This document shows positions 12,078 through 24,023 of a DNA stretch of 64,000 nt, piece by piece. Numbering within the stretch: the stretch's first letter is position 1; every line of letters starts with the position of its first letter. The notes below the pieces were generated by a model. It was not told the origin of the DNA. It saw only the letters and a program-made list of their open reading frames with translations, and ran no database searches. Source of the DNA: Emydura subglobosa. Taxonomy: Eukaryota > Chordata > Testudines > Chelidae. Location: NCBI GenBank assembly GCA_007922225.1, contig ML679962.1:32161563-32225562 (forward strand), given 5' to 3'. The position numbers and the translations under genes were made by a program.

Positions 12078-12211
12078 CTTTTCATCTACAAACTACTTTG
12101 CAAACATTGATTAGTTTCTCAACACTTCTGTGGGACAAGTCATTACTACCTCCATGAAGCTGCATGACAAGGTGAGGTGCCATATTTGGGCTGAGAAATT
12201 ACAAAGTAGGG
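12078..12211. repeat. Right copy of the ~135-bp direct repeat flanking the LINE
   Basis: The copy begins CTTTTCATCTACAAACTAC immediately after the LINE 3' end and ends GAGAAATTACAAAGTAGGG, matching 9958-10094. The divergence (roughly one base in seven by eye, with a small indel in CATTAACTGATT versus CATTGATT) implies an old insertion. It runs directly into the 'GGGCTGG' repeat at 12208. Confidence 0.8.
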
Positions 12212-12603
12212 CTGGGCAGGAGACAATTTTCCCATTCTGTGAGAACTTGAGATTTCAATCTTTTCCCCCATACGAAATCCTGATGAAGAGTTCAAATCTC
12301 AAAAGTGTTAGCAAACTGACAAATTTCAATTTGGGTCCATTAAAACATTTTGCTTTGAAGCATTTCATTTTGATTTCAACCTTTTTCTTTTTTAAAGCTT
12401 CTTCTTTTTTTTTTTTTTAGTATAAATTAAGTAACTTTTTCAAAAAGAAAAGTAATTTCAAACCAAGACTTTTCATTTACAAAATGGAATATTTCAAGAG
12501 TTTAAAAATATTTTCAACATTTTTTGGAATAGGGAAATTTGGCAGAACTGACCCTTTCCTGCAAAATTGTTTTGGTTTTGCTGAATTGGCATTTTTGTCA
12601 AAA
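12208..12603 (+). repeat. Unclassified 'GGGCTGG...GAAATTT' interspersed repeat
   Basis: The copy starts AGGGCTGGGCAGGAGAC, then AATTTTCCCATTCTGTGAGAAC, and continues with alternating TTTCAAT / AAACATTTTG words typical of this family. It ends where the CR1 tail begins at 12604. No coding content; the overlapping 96-codon frame is spurious. Related stretches lie at about 485, 31725, 36183 and 60820. Confidence 0.45.
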
Positions 12604-12815
12604 CATAAGAACATAAGAATGGCCTTACTGGGTCAGACCAATGGTCCATTTAGCCCAGTATACTGTCTTCTGGAAGTGGCCAATGCCAGGTGCTTCAGAG
12701 GGAATTAAAAGAACAGGTAATCATTGAGTGATCCATCCAGTCGGCCATTCCCAGCCTCTGGCAAACAGCAAACAACTCTCCAATTCGAGTCAATTACTAG
12801 TTGCTATCCCTGTCC
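12604..12815 (-). mobile_element. CR1 LINE 3'-end fragment
   Basis: The sequence starts with two ACATAAGA units, then GAATGGCCTTACTGGGTCAG and ACCAATGGTCCATTTAGCC. It continues with CAGTATACTGTCTTCTGGAAG and GTGGCCAATGCCAGGTGCTTC. This is the reverse complement of the CR1 3' UTR whose terminal repeats are CTTATGTTCTTATG. The plus-oriented sister copy is at 53955-54303. The 74-codon frame across the boundary is a shadow. Confidence 0.85.
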
Positions 12816-15800
12816 AATACAGAAGAGTTTAGCACTAAGCAGCTCCCCGTAGAGATAAAGGGGAGATAAATTAAACAGCTGGGTTATTAGTCAATAAGCT
12901 TGACATGTAAGTCAAAGGGAACATTACTATTGTACAACATTTAACTGACTTTTTACATTCTTATTAAAATCCAATCTAAAAGTCAACATTTCGGACCAAA
13001 CATAAGGAGCTGCAACTTCATTGACATCAACTGTGTTTGCAGCTACTTACACCAAAACATAATCTGACCTATAGCCTTATGCCGCACAGGTAACACTGAC
13101 AAAATGCTTTCCACAAATGATTTATTGCCTAGTGTGGAATATTGCATTCCTTCCTGGAATAAATGTTAGAGCAGCATAATGTGACATGATTGTGTCTTTG
13201 CCATAGCAGAAGAGTAATGATGCCAATGACTTTGAAGGGAAATATAAATATTCACATCTTTAATGCCGTTCCTATCTGAAACTTATTTAGCTTTAGCTCA
13301 AATATTTCAAGGGAGCAAAGGAGGCAAAATTATGAGTACTGAGCTATTCTGAATGTAATCCCAGTGGAATTTAACATTGGGTTGGGAGCCCTGCCAATCA
13401 TTCCCTGGAGAGCAGATCTGCTTACATTGGCTGCTCAAAAAGCTGTGGAACCAATTTGCATAATATCCAATTTGCATGTTTTTGAATACTTGCAGATAAA
13501 TGGCAAATTACTGGTAAAAAATGTCCATTTATTTGGGGTAGAAAGCAGGCCTCTTGTCCCGATGCCAACTTCAGGGGCCACCTGCTTCCTTCTCTGCAAA
13601 GCTGAGACTCTCTCTTTCTCTTTGCATCTCCCATCACTCACTCACTTAGTTCCCTTATCTCTGTTTCCCTTTGCTCTCTCCAGAGTCTGTACTTCTTCTA
13701 TCTCTCCTACAACTCCCCCAGCTCTCCTAACTCCTCAGACTCTGTGCCTACACTCCAGTTTTCCTGCCACTCTTGACTAAAAGCTTGGGACTCCCATAGG
13801 CCTGTCTCTTCACCAGTTAACTCCTCCTAACCTTACCCTGGGCTGAAGGGCTGGGCCTGAATCGGAAGAGGTTGCTTCCAATGGCCACAGGAGACTGCCT
13901 TGTGGGCTGGAATGAACAGTTCTACACCCCTCACCAAAGGAAATACATCACATTCTGGCTGATTGCCAGAGAACCTCAGGGCAACTACAGAGAAGAGCAA
14001 AACTCCGTAGATACGGCCAAAAGTCATGTCTTAGATTCACAAGAGTGACTGAAAGACAGAGACTGCCTCCAAAGTCTTCTGAGTGGAGCCCTAGACAATT
14101 TATAAAATATCAAAATAAGTGAACAGCCTGATTAGCCAATAGAAACCCGCTAGAGTGGATTGGTGTGATCACACTACACCTCTCATCGTTGAGCAGGACT
14201 AGTTTCCTACGTGCTTTCAGGTTTCACCTAGGCTTTTGGTTCTATAAAGCATTATACGATTTGGCACCTAGCTGTGTGGGAAGTCCCATCTCTCCCAGGC
14301 CAGCACACAATGACTGAGTTCAGATAGGATGCAGGCTCTTTGGCTGTGGATCTAGCCCTCTTTGGATGCCATGTCCAAGCATAGCCAAGACACATCATCT
14401 TGGTGAAATAGTTCCTTGGTTATGGATGGTACTGTTTGTACCATCCATTGGAAACAGCTTATTTTAGGGTGAGGCTGCATTTTATCTATGTAATGCACCC
14501 AGATGCTACCGAAGTAAAACAAATACTTCAGTACCCGCTGCCCATATATTTAGTATTAAAGGTATAGCTTGGTCATATGGATCTTCTTCATCTTATTCAC
14601 TGTCAATAGCAATTGAAAGTGAAAAGTAAAATTTTGATGGGAAAATAGGATGCAAATTGTAATCTGGAAGTTTAGGAAAGTGAAATAAAATGATGAAAAT
14701 GGATTATTTTAAATGAGTACCTCTCAGGATTACAAGAAAATTAGTTATTCACATAATTACACCAGGAAAGCTTAATATTTGATGACACTTCTTCTACCTG
14801 TGGAATTTACAAGATGGTAGAAACTTGACAGCAGATTTTGCCTCTTTCCTCTCCCCTTTGCCCGCTTCATCTCTCCTTTTTCCTTCTCCTATTCTCTTTT
14901 CTGTTGCATTAAGAGCAAATTATTGTTAACAAAGGCTATATATTTGTGTACCATGAGAGCCTAAATAATTCTGAATACCTTGGACTTTGGGTAACCTCCA
15001 GAGCAGCCAAATCTCTCTATTTTTGTTGGTCCACTGGCTTTAATTTGCCTCAAAACAAGATTTCCGGATATGACCTATGACTCTCGGTAACAATTTTTTC
15101 CTTGATTTAGCTTCATTTTCGTCCACTTATTTTGTCATTTTATCGTTTTTGTCACTTCTTGCTTTTTCATTTGTGGATATAATATTGATGCTGACCTTCT
15201 GCTTCATTATTATTTATTGTACTGATATTGTTTGTCACTGTTTCTCTTTCTGTTCTCTGACTTATTTCATTGTCAACAATCCCATACTTAGAAGAGAGAG
15301 AGAGAGAGATTCTGGTCATGTACACTATAGCTTGTTTTGCTGAGTTTTTTCCCACTCATAAATGCATAGCGTACTTCTTTAATATTTCATTCCATTTTCA
15401 ATTACCCTGTGAAGGTTCACATCTTCTGTGTGTATTGTGTATGTGGAAAAACTGTGCCTGGAGAGTGTGTGTGTAAGTATACACCCACCCACCAACCATA
15501 CATCGGGAGGGGGGATGTTGTGTGTGCACATGTGTGCAGGTGGAAGGATACAAAACAGTCGAAGCAAAAAACTACTAAGACAGGCTACAAGCACAGCTCA
15601 TCCATATCAAAAGCACAGCTTTCCTACATACACAAGAAGTAAAGTTATTTTGTATGTAAATAAATTAGTGGGGGTGGTAGCAAGATTTAATATAAAAAAC
15701 ATGAGGTCCAGCCACAGTAGACTGGAGCTGATCATCACAAATAAGCAACAGTAAAACCTTTATAACACTGTTATGTGTTATGAATAGACAACATGTGTTA

Positions 15801-16339
15801 CAGAGAAGCCAAGCCAGAATGATTGTTTTTAATTGGACTATTTTTTGTATCTGTCTGCTTGCAAAGTGACTATATGCATGATGCTGCATCTACAGTAGGT
15901 AACAACCCACCCCTCTTCCATTTTCTATGGAAAGTGAGCAAAGCTGGGTCCTTTTGCCTCCCTCTTTTGCCAGCACATGTAATGAATGAAACACATGGGA
16001 GGGCCTGGATGACAGGAACTGATTTAACAGTTTGCAAACAAAAATGTGCTGTAGGGACAAATCCAGCTCCCCAGTCATACAGTCCCCCATGGCATCAATG
16101 TGATACTGCTCCAGACGGTGTGTCTGAGTGGGGACTAGGCTGTATCTTCATGCAAGGTTCAGAGCCCAGCTCTATGGGGACGTCTGAGGTGGCAGTGCCC
16201 AGGAAGTACACATTTGTAGGCAGCGATGGGGAATGGGGAAGGGTGGGGCAAGAGGTTCCATCGGTGCATGGATCTGCCCATTTGCTCCCATAGTGCTGGT
16301 GTAGAGGGGCCCTAGAGAGCTAGTGCATCTACGCGATTG
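12816..16339. other. Spacer with polypyrimidine tracts, no gene
   Basis: No gene is recognised. The 138-codon plus-strand frame at 13364-13780 owes its length to a C/T-rich tract (13605-13765) that cannot encode stops easily. A second C/T-rich tract lies at 14830-14905, and a short (GA)n at 15294-15309. The 156-codon frame at 15823-16293 has no domain signature, and the frames near 15380-15760 overlap in several phases. I treat all of them as chance. Confidence 0.5.
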
Positions 16340-17440
16340 AAATAACCTGTGAGCAGAATTGTAAGGTCTGGGGCCTTGGGGTTTTTTTTTTTGTTTTTTT
16401 TTTGGCTAAGGTTAGGCCTTGTTCTTGGGCTAAGCAGTAGCGGCCATCTCAGGAGAGGCAGCAGCCATAAGCTAAGTAGCAGGTAGTCACATCTTCACAT
16501 TCCTGAAACTACTTCAAGACAACGTAATATCAGGCTGTTAAGAAGGTGATACTGTCCTAATAATACCTACCACCGCTAGATAAAGAAACAGATCTTAAGA
16601 TGCATACAGAAAACTTTTGTTTATACCTTTCTGTCTGGAAAGGAATCACTTATCAACCATTGTGGCTGTAAAATCCACACTTCTCACTGTTTTGCCTTTA
16701 TGGTACCCAATTCTCTATTGTTTATCTAAAAGATTTCTGCCTGGTTCTCTGATTGTTTCTGTCTGTTACATAACTAAGTGTGCACTATTTAAATCAATTA
16801 AGGGGGCTGGGGGGACATGATTGGTTAAAGAACTATTTCGGAATGGGTTAGACTTGGTGTTTTGTAGTACTTTAGTTTAAAATGGTTGGTTAAGGTACAG
16901 CTAAGCAGGACCCAAGTTTTAACTATATAAACTGAGGTCCAGAAGAAAGTTCTTTGGAACCTAGCTCCAGGACGCAGCCCAAGAAGATCAGAGGTGCCAT
17001 ATCTCAACCCCCTGCCAACCATACTGTGCAGAAGCTGGAGTCCCCAGATGTTCTAATTGTGATTGGCCACCAGGAGAAGTTTGTCTGCCTTATTGGGAGT
17101 GGTGAGCATTGCTTAGTGTATGTGTTCTGTTTGGGTGATTGTTAATAAATAGAGAATAAAAATATTACTGTGTACTGCAAACTCACCAAGAATTACACCC
17201 GGAGCCCTACGAATTGGGAAAGGGTGGGTACTTCAATTAAACAGGTTACGCTCAGAGCCCTACAGACTGGAAATGGGTAACACTGAGCTCCAGAGTGTAA
17301 ATTGGGTAAGGATAGGTGCTTTTCCCCCAGAAGCTCTACATATTGGAAAAGGGTGGGGGTGCCTTAACCAAGTTATGCCTTGAGCCCTACCGACTGAGGT
17401 AAAGGGGGGGTGCCCTAGTGGCTCTGCTCAGTATAGAGGA
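16340..17440 (+). mobile_element. Endogenous-retrovirus-type solo LTR, approximate limits
   Basis: The stretch has the order of an LTR. It has repeated TTGGTTAA words, then a TATA box (TATATAA at 16924-16930) followed by GAGGTCCAGAAGAAAGTTC. The poly(A) signal AATAAA is at 17144-17149, with a GT-rich stretch just before it and the U5-like part after it. U5 holds a ladder of GAGCCCTAC-type units (17202, 17255, 17331, 17382) about 45-55 bp apart, each followed by TTGGAAAAGGGTG-like sequence. No retroviral gene lies beside it, so it is a solitary remnant. The boundaries and any target duplication could not be fixed. Confidence 0.5.
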
Positions 17441-17639
17441 GTTCTACCTCTGCTACTGAAGTGCCCATTGCTCAGCCTGCTAATAGCAATAGGTTTGGCC
17501 ATAAGAGCACCCGAGTGTAACTGAAGATACTTCCCCATGATCATTTGACGATATATATTCTTTAACTTCAGAGTAATATAATCTTGAAATTATTTTTCTC
17601 CAAGTATTATAGATTTATTCTTTGCATTGCACTAGAGTT

Positions 17640-17720
17640 TAGAAGTCTCAAGGATCAGACCCTATTGTGCTAGGGATTGTACATACAGACAGTCTCTTTC
17701 CCAACAAGTTCACAGTTGAA
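17640..17720 (-). mobile_element. L2/SINE-type 3' tail fragment
   Basis: 'AAGGATCAGACCCTATTGTGCTAG' is followed by GGATTGTACATACAGACAGTC and TCTTTCCCAACAAGTTCACAG. Split into these blocks, it is the reverse complement of the tail seen at 28350-28440 (CTGTAAGC..TTTCAGGATAGGGACTGG...TTGTACAGCGCCTAGCACAAT). It is a short relic. Confidence 0.55.
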
Positions 17721-17724
17721 GGCC

Positions 17725-18000
17725 TTCATCCTGCAAAGATTTATTCTCATGCTCAACTTCACACCATTTCTCTTCAGTTAAACTACTCTCAGACCATAAA
17801 GTTGAGCACATGCATAAGTCTTTGCAATTTCAGGACCTAAGTAATAAAATATTCAGGCTGGGATTTTTAGAGGTGTCTATGAGAGTCAGAAACCCAAATC
17901 CCATTGGGTGTGAGTGCACATACAATGCCAGAAATCCAATGAGAGATGGCTGCCTTCTTGCCTTGGGCTCACTTAGAATCTCTAGACTCAATGAATAACC
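17725..18000. repeat. Fragments of palindromic low-copy reptile repeats
   Basis: 'CATCCTGCAAAGATTTATTC...GAGCACATGCATAAGTCTTTGCA' has weak inverted symmetry. It is followed by 'CAGGCTGGGATTTTTAGAGG...CCCATTGGGTG', resembling foldback families seen repeatedly in turtle DNA. Diverged; limits approximate. Confidence 0.35.
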
Positions 18001-18238
18001 CCTTGAATTGAAAATGCAAATTGAGAACGACTGAAAAAAAGTCACAAGCCCAAACTTTGACGAACATTTCATATTATATAATCAATAGGCACACAAAATT
18101 AAGAAAGTGTCCTACTCAGTACCTACAGGTTTCAACTGTAATGGAACATTCTTGTCTTACACTATTCAAGTTTTGGGTTTTTTTAAAATAGGTTTTCCCT
18201 TTTTTCCTAATATACTAGGTGAATTAGGTTAGATCTTT

Positions 18239-18532
18239 GGGCTTGTCTACACTTCAACTACTACAGTAGCATAGGTGCGCCACTGCAGCTGCACCACTAT
18301 AGCACTTCAGAGTAAACACTACCTATCTGCCCGGAGGGGTTCTCCCATTGGCATAGGTAATCCACTTCCCCAAGAGACAGTGACCAGGTTGATGAAAGAA
18401 TTCTTCCATTGACCTAACACTGTCTACACAGAGATTTAGCTTGGCTTACCTAGGCCACCCAGAGGTGTGTATTTTTCTTCAACTGAAAAATGTAGTTACG
18501 TCGACCTCGCTTTCTAGTATAGACCAAGCCTT
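18239..18532. mobile_element. MITE of the 'GGCTTGTCTACACT' type
   Basis: The left end is GGGCTTGTCTACACTTCAAC. The right end, CTAGTATAGACCAAGCCTT, reads as AAGGCTTGGTCTATACTAG on the other strand, giving imperfect terminal inverted repeats of about 18 bp. The interior is relatively rich in CpG-containing words (GTCGACCTCGC) and has no coding frame. I recognise the terminal words from abundant turtle MITEs; the superfamily (hAT or Harbinger) is not resolved here. No clean target duplication was found. Confidence 0.65.
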
Positions 18533-19589
18533 ACTCTTTGCTTATAATATAAGTAAACGATACCCTTTCCAAACCAGTGCTGGCTGGGAATGCAAAGACT
18601 GTTAATGAAAAGTTAAATTCAATACATTCTGATGTCAGGAACTCTGGAGCATAACTTCAGTTTATTAAAAATTCACAGGTGCAGTCATACCATCTAGTGT
18701 AATTTCACTGAATGCATGAGCCACCTAATTTTGTTGGTGAAAGGAAGTAGAAAAACTGAAGTTTTATATTCATTAGTGACTATTTCACTGGAATCATATA
18801 AACATGAACATTTGGTTAGCTACAGAAAGCCAGGAAACAAAATTTAACAAATATACTACCTAATTTGGTAGCATTAAAAGAAGAGAGACGTATGACCCTT
18901 CAGATAGGCTTTTGAACAACAAAAAAAGTTAATTTAACACTTTATCTTTTACATTTTTGTGAACTAAGAAAAGGACCATAAAAGTGAAAACACTTTCTGA
19001 TCATTGAGTCACTGACGTTAATACTTTGGAGTGCTCGTCTTAGGCTAAACTTTATCATACTAATAAAAAAGAGTTGTTTGCAACATTAATTTTCTTACAC
19101 CTAGTGGCAAAAAGAGAGTCATAAAAACTAAAGCACAATGATGCCAGGGGAGACACACTTAGGAGATTGTACTTGCAGAAACCTTTGGGTTTGGTGTGTG
19201 TTTTAGTGATGGGACCTATGGAAATCTATCTGGCACAGATCTATGGCCCCACAGTGTTGTTATGCAGCATAAGTAAATAGTGATGTTGGCTTTGGCTTCA
19301 GTTATCACTGGACCGTAAGTGAATGTTTGATCTTTTTAATTAGGAATTTGGATCCTGGCTACATTTACAACAGGTTTAATTGAAGATTATGTTTATGTGC
19401 CAGGGATAAGTTTGGTTTTTAATATTATGCTTAGTTGCTAGAGATTGGTGCATATAATACTACAGATAGTGTTTGTTAATATTCATAAAACAGTCAGACT
19501 CAAAATGTGTGGGGTTTAAGCCAATAAATAACAGTATCTGCCACAAATACAGTCTCTTTCATAAGATCTCCAAGGGTTATACATTTCTT
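18533..19589. other. AT-rich spacer
   Basis: I see nothing: no frame over 60 codons of interest and no repeat boundary. Confidence 0.6.
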
Positions 19590-19812
19590 CTTTGCACTTG
19601 TTGTGCCTGACAGTCCCAAAGTGCTTTACAAAGATGAATACATTTACACTCAGCACATCCATGTGAGGTTGACAGTTATTGCTATACTTGTTTTAAAGCT
19701 AAACTAAGACAGAGAGGTTGGGTGATTTGCTTAAGGTCACATAGTGAATCAGTTCCAAACTTGACTCCTAATCTCAGTCTTTTGCTACTGGACCAGACAA
19801 TACTGCCGCTTT
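19590..19812 (-). mobile_element. tRNA-derived SINE (MIR / CORE-SINE-like)
   Basis: The block CAAAGTGCTTTACAAAGATG is followed by CCATGTGAGGTTGACAGTTA, TAAGACAGAGAGGTTGGGTG and TTTGCTTAAGGTCACATAGTG, then AATCTCAGTCTTTTGC. This is the reverse complement of a MIR-type body (GCTGTGTGACCTTGGGCAAG...CTCTGTGC...). The tRNA-like head would be at the higher coordinate. Old copy. Confidence 0.65.
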
Positions 19813-22228
19813 CTTAATTAAAAACAAACAAAAAAAAAATGTATTCGCAAATACTGTTCATTTAACACACAATACTAGGAACAGAACCCAGTCCCTTACA
19901 ATAATCCCAAGACAAGCACTGCATCTCTAAGAAAGACTGACGAAGAATTGCACTCATGCCAACGTATTTAAGTACATTCAGTGAAAATGGAATCGTTACA
20001 AAATAAATTCTCAAATTTTGATGAATATAAAAAAATTGATAACTCAGTCACTTGAATTGTTAGCTTGGTGAAACATCAGTTGCCTATGATAAGAGTTGAT
20101 GCAATGAGCTGACAGGGGAATCCTTTTGCTGTGCAAAACAACAAAACCCAGGAACTATGCTACATATTCTTGAGCGCCATAAACAGGCAACTTATCTAGT
20201 AACTACTTACCTATATATAGAACTAAAGCATTCCTGTAACAACTTGGAGTAGAGGTCAACATTGTGTACTGGGATATGCAGGAGGAAACCATATGATCTG
20301 TACTTCCTGTAAGCAAGTCAGTTATCAGTCACAGCACTTTCCACTGTGTACTGCTCAGTGAGTACGATTGCCCACCGCCCTGATATTAATTCAAAATATG
20401 GGATCAGCCTCAAAGTGTATTTTTTTCTGAACCACAATCTATACCTCCTGAGTCCATGGCAAAAAACAATAACGCACCATGCCTCCTCACTTTAGATTGT
20501 TAGTGGATTAACTTCCTTTTGAGAAACATGCATTTTTGAGCTCAGTTATTGGTCCTCTTAAACCCTGAGATTCCATGGCGAAAAGGAGAATGGTTTACTG
20601 ACATGATCTCACCACTCTAACCCTCTATGCACTTTTGCAGCTAATGAAAATATAACATTGCAGCTCAGACAGTCATGATGCTGAGCAACAGAGCCTTATG
20701 GGGAAGACAAATTTGTCACCTTCCCAGATCTAAATACCCAAAAATGTTCAGGTCCCTTCTGCTAAATAAAACCCCCACAGTGTGTCTGTTAAAAATACAA
20801 ACTATCAACATCTGTCTTTCCTTAATGTACACATATCCACACTCAGACATGCATGTTTTCACAATCCAGATAATAGCATTCCTATTATGTTTCCAAACAG
20901 CCCATCAGAGCGGTTTTTTAAAAAACCTGCTGTTTCTGGGCTATGTACATTTGTTGCTGTGGTACAGAGTTAACAGACAAAGCTGTGTCTTTAAAAGTAG
21001 AATGGTGGACAGTTCTGAAACTGGCAGCTCTATTTTTATTCTCTGCATAGGAATAACAATTGTGAAACTGTGCCAGTTCATTCAGCATTTGACAATGACA
21101 AAACCACTACTATTTTTATTGGCACGTTGATATAAACTTGCTTCCTAAATCATTTATTTTCCCTGAGCAAGTCATTTTAATTCTTAGCTGAAAAGTACTA
21201 TGGTAACAGAAATCTTTGTCTCCCCATTCATTTTCCCAGATGAGATTTAAAACTCAGTGATGCAGTGTTGTTATGCTTTCATTCTTTAGTGCCTTTTACT
21301 AATTTCCACTCAAGACTATTTTGCATTGAATGGGGTTGATATTGTTAACACTTATATATCTGTATGTAGACAGATGTGCAAACTATATTCATTATTTTTT
21401 TCATTTTAATTTGGTTTATTTTAAGATATTACAAAATAAACTCATTGACCTGGGCATTATGATGATAATCTGTAGCGTTTGTTACATAGTGTTTTCCTTG
21501 TCTATGCCACAAAAAGTCATTCAATTACAATAGTAGTCCCTAATGGTTTGCCTCTTATCACAGTCATGCCAGGAATTTTAGCATGTTGAAAGGTCTCTTT
21601 GTGTCTCTATTTACACTGCCTCTTGGGGCCCTATTTATATATTGTTCTGGCTTTTTTTAAAATACATTTTTACTCAAGTCTGGAGTATATAAATAATCAA
21701 ATTTCTCACAAGCATTCCTATTTTCAGTCTTGTAACTCAAAGAGCATTATGCAAGAGCCCTAAATACACATGAAGATGGCTCAGAAGGAAATAGTCTTGC
21801 TGTTTGGGCGTCTTATAAAATTGTACATTTCTACTTATTTTTGTTTTAAAGTGCTATCTCCCACAGCAGTAGGAGCTGACATATCATGATTACTTTGCAT
21901 TTTTAATATCCTGATGTTTCTCCTCAACCTCCGATCCTGATTGCTTATGTCTTATTATTAAACCTCCAAGAGCCACACTAAAAACCAGGCTACAGAATAT
22001 TTACACAAAACTAAAATGCATGTAACTATTTCATTGCCATATTCAATCATGCCTATCATGTCGCAAATAAAGGCTTGATTCTGAAAAGTGCAGAGCAACA
22101 GCATCTTGACTCTTTCCCACTCTTGGGAATGATGGAGAGGAATTCCCAGAGATCCTCTTACAGGGTCAGGTTCTTATCTAAGAGATTGGAGATCAGCCAG
22201 CTGGAGAATTATAAAGTGGAAAAGTGCT
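19813..22228. other. AT-rich spacer
   Basis: No gene. The 151-codon frame at 20675-21130 is leucine/isoleucine-rich because the DNA is T-rich. It shows no domain, signal or splice context, and I do not call it. An A-rich run lies near 19825-19840. Confidence 0.5.
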
Positions 22229-22294
22229 CTGTTTGCTGGCATACTCTTCCTTACTCCCTTACTTCCTTACTGTTTGCTGGCATACTCTTCCTTC
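22229..22294. repeat. Short tandem duplication, period 41 bp
   Basis: CTGTTTGCTGGCATACTCTT occurs at 22229 and again at 22270, separated by TTACTCCCTTACTTCC-type sequence. The two copies are identical over about 24 bp, so the duplication is recent or gene-converted. Confidence 0.85.
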
Positions 22295-23030
22295 CAGCGT
22301 TATCAGTGGTGCCATTACATTTTATTTCCCTAGTATTAGTGAGGAAATATAGGAAAATGGCCAGCTGATTACGTTTGCGTTCCATGGAACAGCCTGGCCA
22401 GAAGATTTAACTATAGGAAAAAAGACCATCACAGGAGGGATATTCCCTGAAGCCCTTCAACTTTATATCAAAATGAGTATTTCTCTATAAACTGCTGATC
22501 ATTACCTGAGTAGGAGACCAACCCTATTTAGCCTTTGGCTCCCATTTGCTGTGCTATAAGAGACATTTTACAGTATAAGTCCATTAATTTCATTTGCTGG
22601 GCATCTACAGTCTAATGTGGGATATAAGGGTCATGGAAGAAGTGTAATTAGCATGGGTAACTTTCCAGTAAAGGTCATCTTTAGAGAAAGAAAAAGGGAA
22701 TACAAGAAGAGCTACTCTGTGTACACTGGGAAAGAGAAAATATTGCACTGTCGACCCCATTATTAAACATGGGAAACCTAACAGAAGGCTGAAATTGCTC
22801 TTTTGGATGTGAGGATAGGTAATTAATTCTATCTCTTTTTAAATACAGAAATGATGGACCATGAGTGGGACAAACAGAGTGAGGGGTAAATACTATCAAG
22901 AGCTCAGATTTGACGGCCCATTCTTTGCATATGTTATTTGCACCTTCAAAATTTGCAGCTGAACCTTTAGATACCTAGTTTGCAATACAGGAATGAGGAA
23001 GTTGGGAGTTTAGATACCTAGATTTGCAGT
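22295..23030. other. Spacer
   Basis: Nothing recognised; the 72-codon minus-strand frame at 22681-22899 has no signature. Confidence 0.55.
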
Positions 23031-23250
23031 GACATGGTGGGTGAGGTAATATCTTTTATTGGACCAAATTTCATTGGTGTGTGAGACAAGCTTTTGAGAC
23101 ATACAGGACCTGAAAAAAGAGCTCTGTGTGGTGCGAAAGCCTGTCTCTCTCACCAACAGATATTGGTTCAAGAAGAGATATTACCTCGTCCGCCTTGTCT
23201 CTCTAATGTCCTGGGACTTCGCTACAACCACACTGCATACAACAACGGTA
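23031..23250. repeat. Foldback repeat with ~60-bp inverted arms
   Basis: The left arm (23031-23092) contains GGTAATATCTTTTATTGG and GTGAGACAAGC. The right arm (23139-23200) reads on the other strand as GGTAATATCTCTTCTTG...GTTGGTGAGAGAGACAGGC, giving long imperfect arms around a loop of about 46 bp. The arm is followed by AATGTCCTGGGACTTCGC. A second copy is at 43325-43550 and a single arm is at 38850-38905. A dispersed reptile MITE-like family without coding content. Confidence 0.75.
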
Positions 23251-23740
23251 GATTTGCACTGGTATTTAATTTGTCAGTGTCAGAATATGGGTAAAAATTG
23301 TTCATGTGCCAATCAAAACCCACAGCACGGAAATGGCCCTTTTGGAAGTTAACAGAATCCTGTGACTTCAGGACTGAATTTGACCCATCTTAAGTAACTG
23401 GTCTTTACTGTAGCCAGCCTGAATTAATGAAGAAACACCTACTCCTGCACTCACGTTACATATTAATTTTAACAGATAGCTTAATATGCTAAGGAATTCT
23501 CTAGATAAAATATTAATTTTGATCCTTGTAAAACATCCCCAGCTTCATAAGCCATTTGCAAATATGTTGTGCTTTTTCAATAAAAACTTCAAATTGCCCA
23601 AGTTCTGGAAGATGACCTGAGGAAGGCTATTAATTCATGGCAAGGTTATTGCTGAACATGTCACACCAATTCTACCTTTTAAAAATAATTGTTGGTGCCT
23701 TCTATAGGCACGTGCCTCACCCCAGGAATGAAGGAGAGTC
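23251..23740. other. Spacer
   Basis: I see nothing recognisable. Confidence 0.55.
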
Positions 23741-24000
23741 ACAGAATTTAAGGGCAGAAGGGACACCGTGATCAGCTAGTACGAACTCCCGTCTAACTCA
23801 GGCCTGAGAACTTCCCCACAATAATTCCGAGAGCAGATTTTTCGGGAAAAAAATCACCCAATCTTGAATTTCAAAATCGTCAGTGATGGAGAATCCACCA
23901 GGGCCCTTAATAAGTTGTTCCAAAGGTTAATTACTGACTGTTAAAAATGTGCATTCTTTCCAATCTGAATTTGGCTAGCTTCAACACGGTGTGTGAAAGA
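23741..24000 (-). mobile_element. CR1 LINE 3'-end fragment
   Basis: GTCACAGAATTTAAGGGCAG then AAGGGACACCGTGATCAGC is the reverse complement of the CR1 3' end. It continues with CTAACTCAGGCCTGAGAAC, GATGGAGAATCCACCAGGGC and GTTCCAAAGGTTAATTACTG, all expected further 5' in the CR1 3' UTR. About 260 bp are retained. Confidence 0.8.
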
Positions 24001-24023
24001 GAAGGTGAGGGAAGGGGATGCCG

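Noticed and set aside
13364..13780. 138-codon plus-strand frame
   Set aside because: The second half is a polypyrimidine tract that is stop-poor in this frame by composition.
15823..16293. 156-codon plus-strand frame
   Set aside because: No recognisable domain. The N-terminal hydrophobic stretch is T-rich DNA, and the rest reads like translated noncoding sequence.
20675..21130. 151-codon plus-strand frame
   Set aside because: Hydrophobic content follows from T-rich DNA. There is no domain, no splice context and no coding bias visible.
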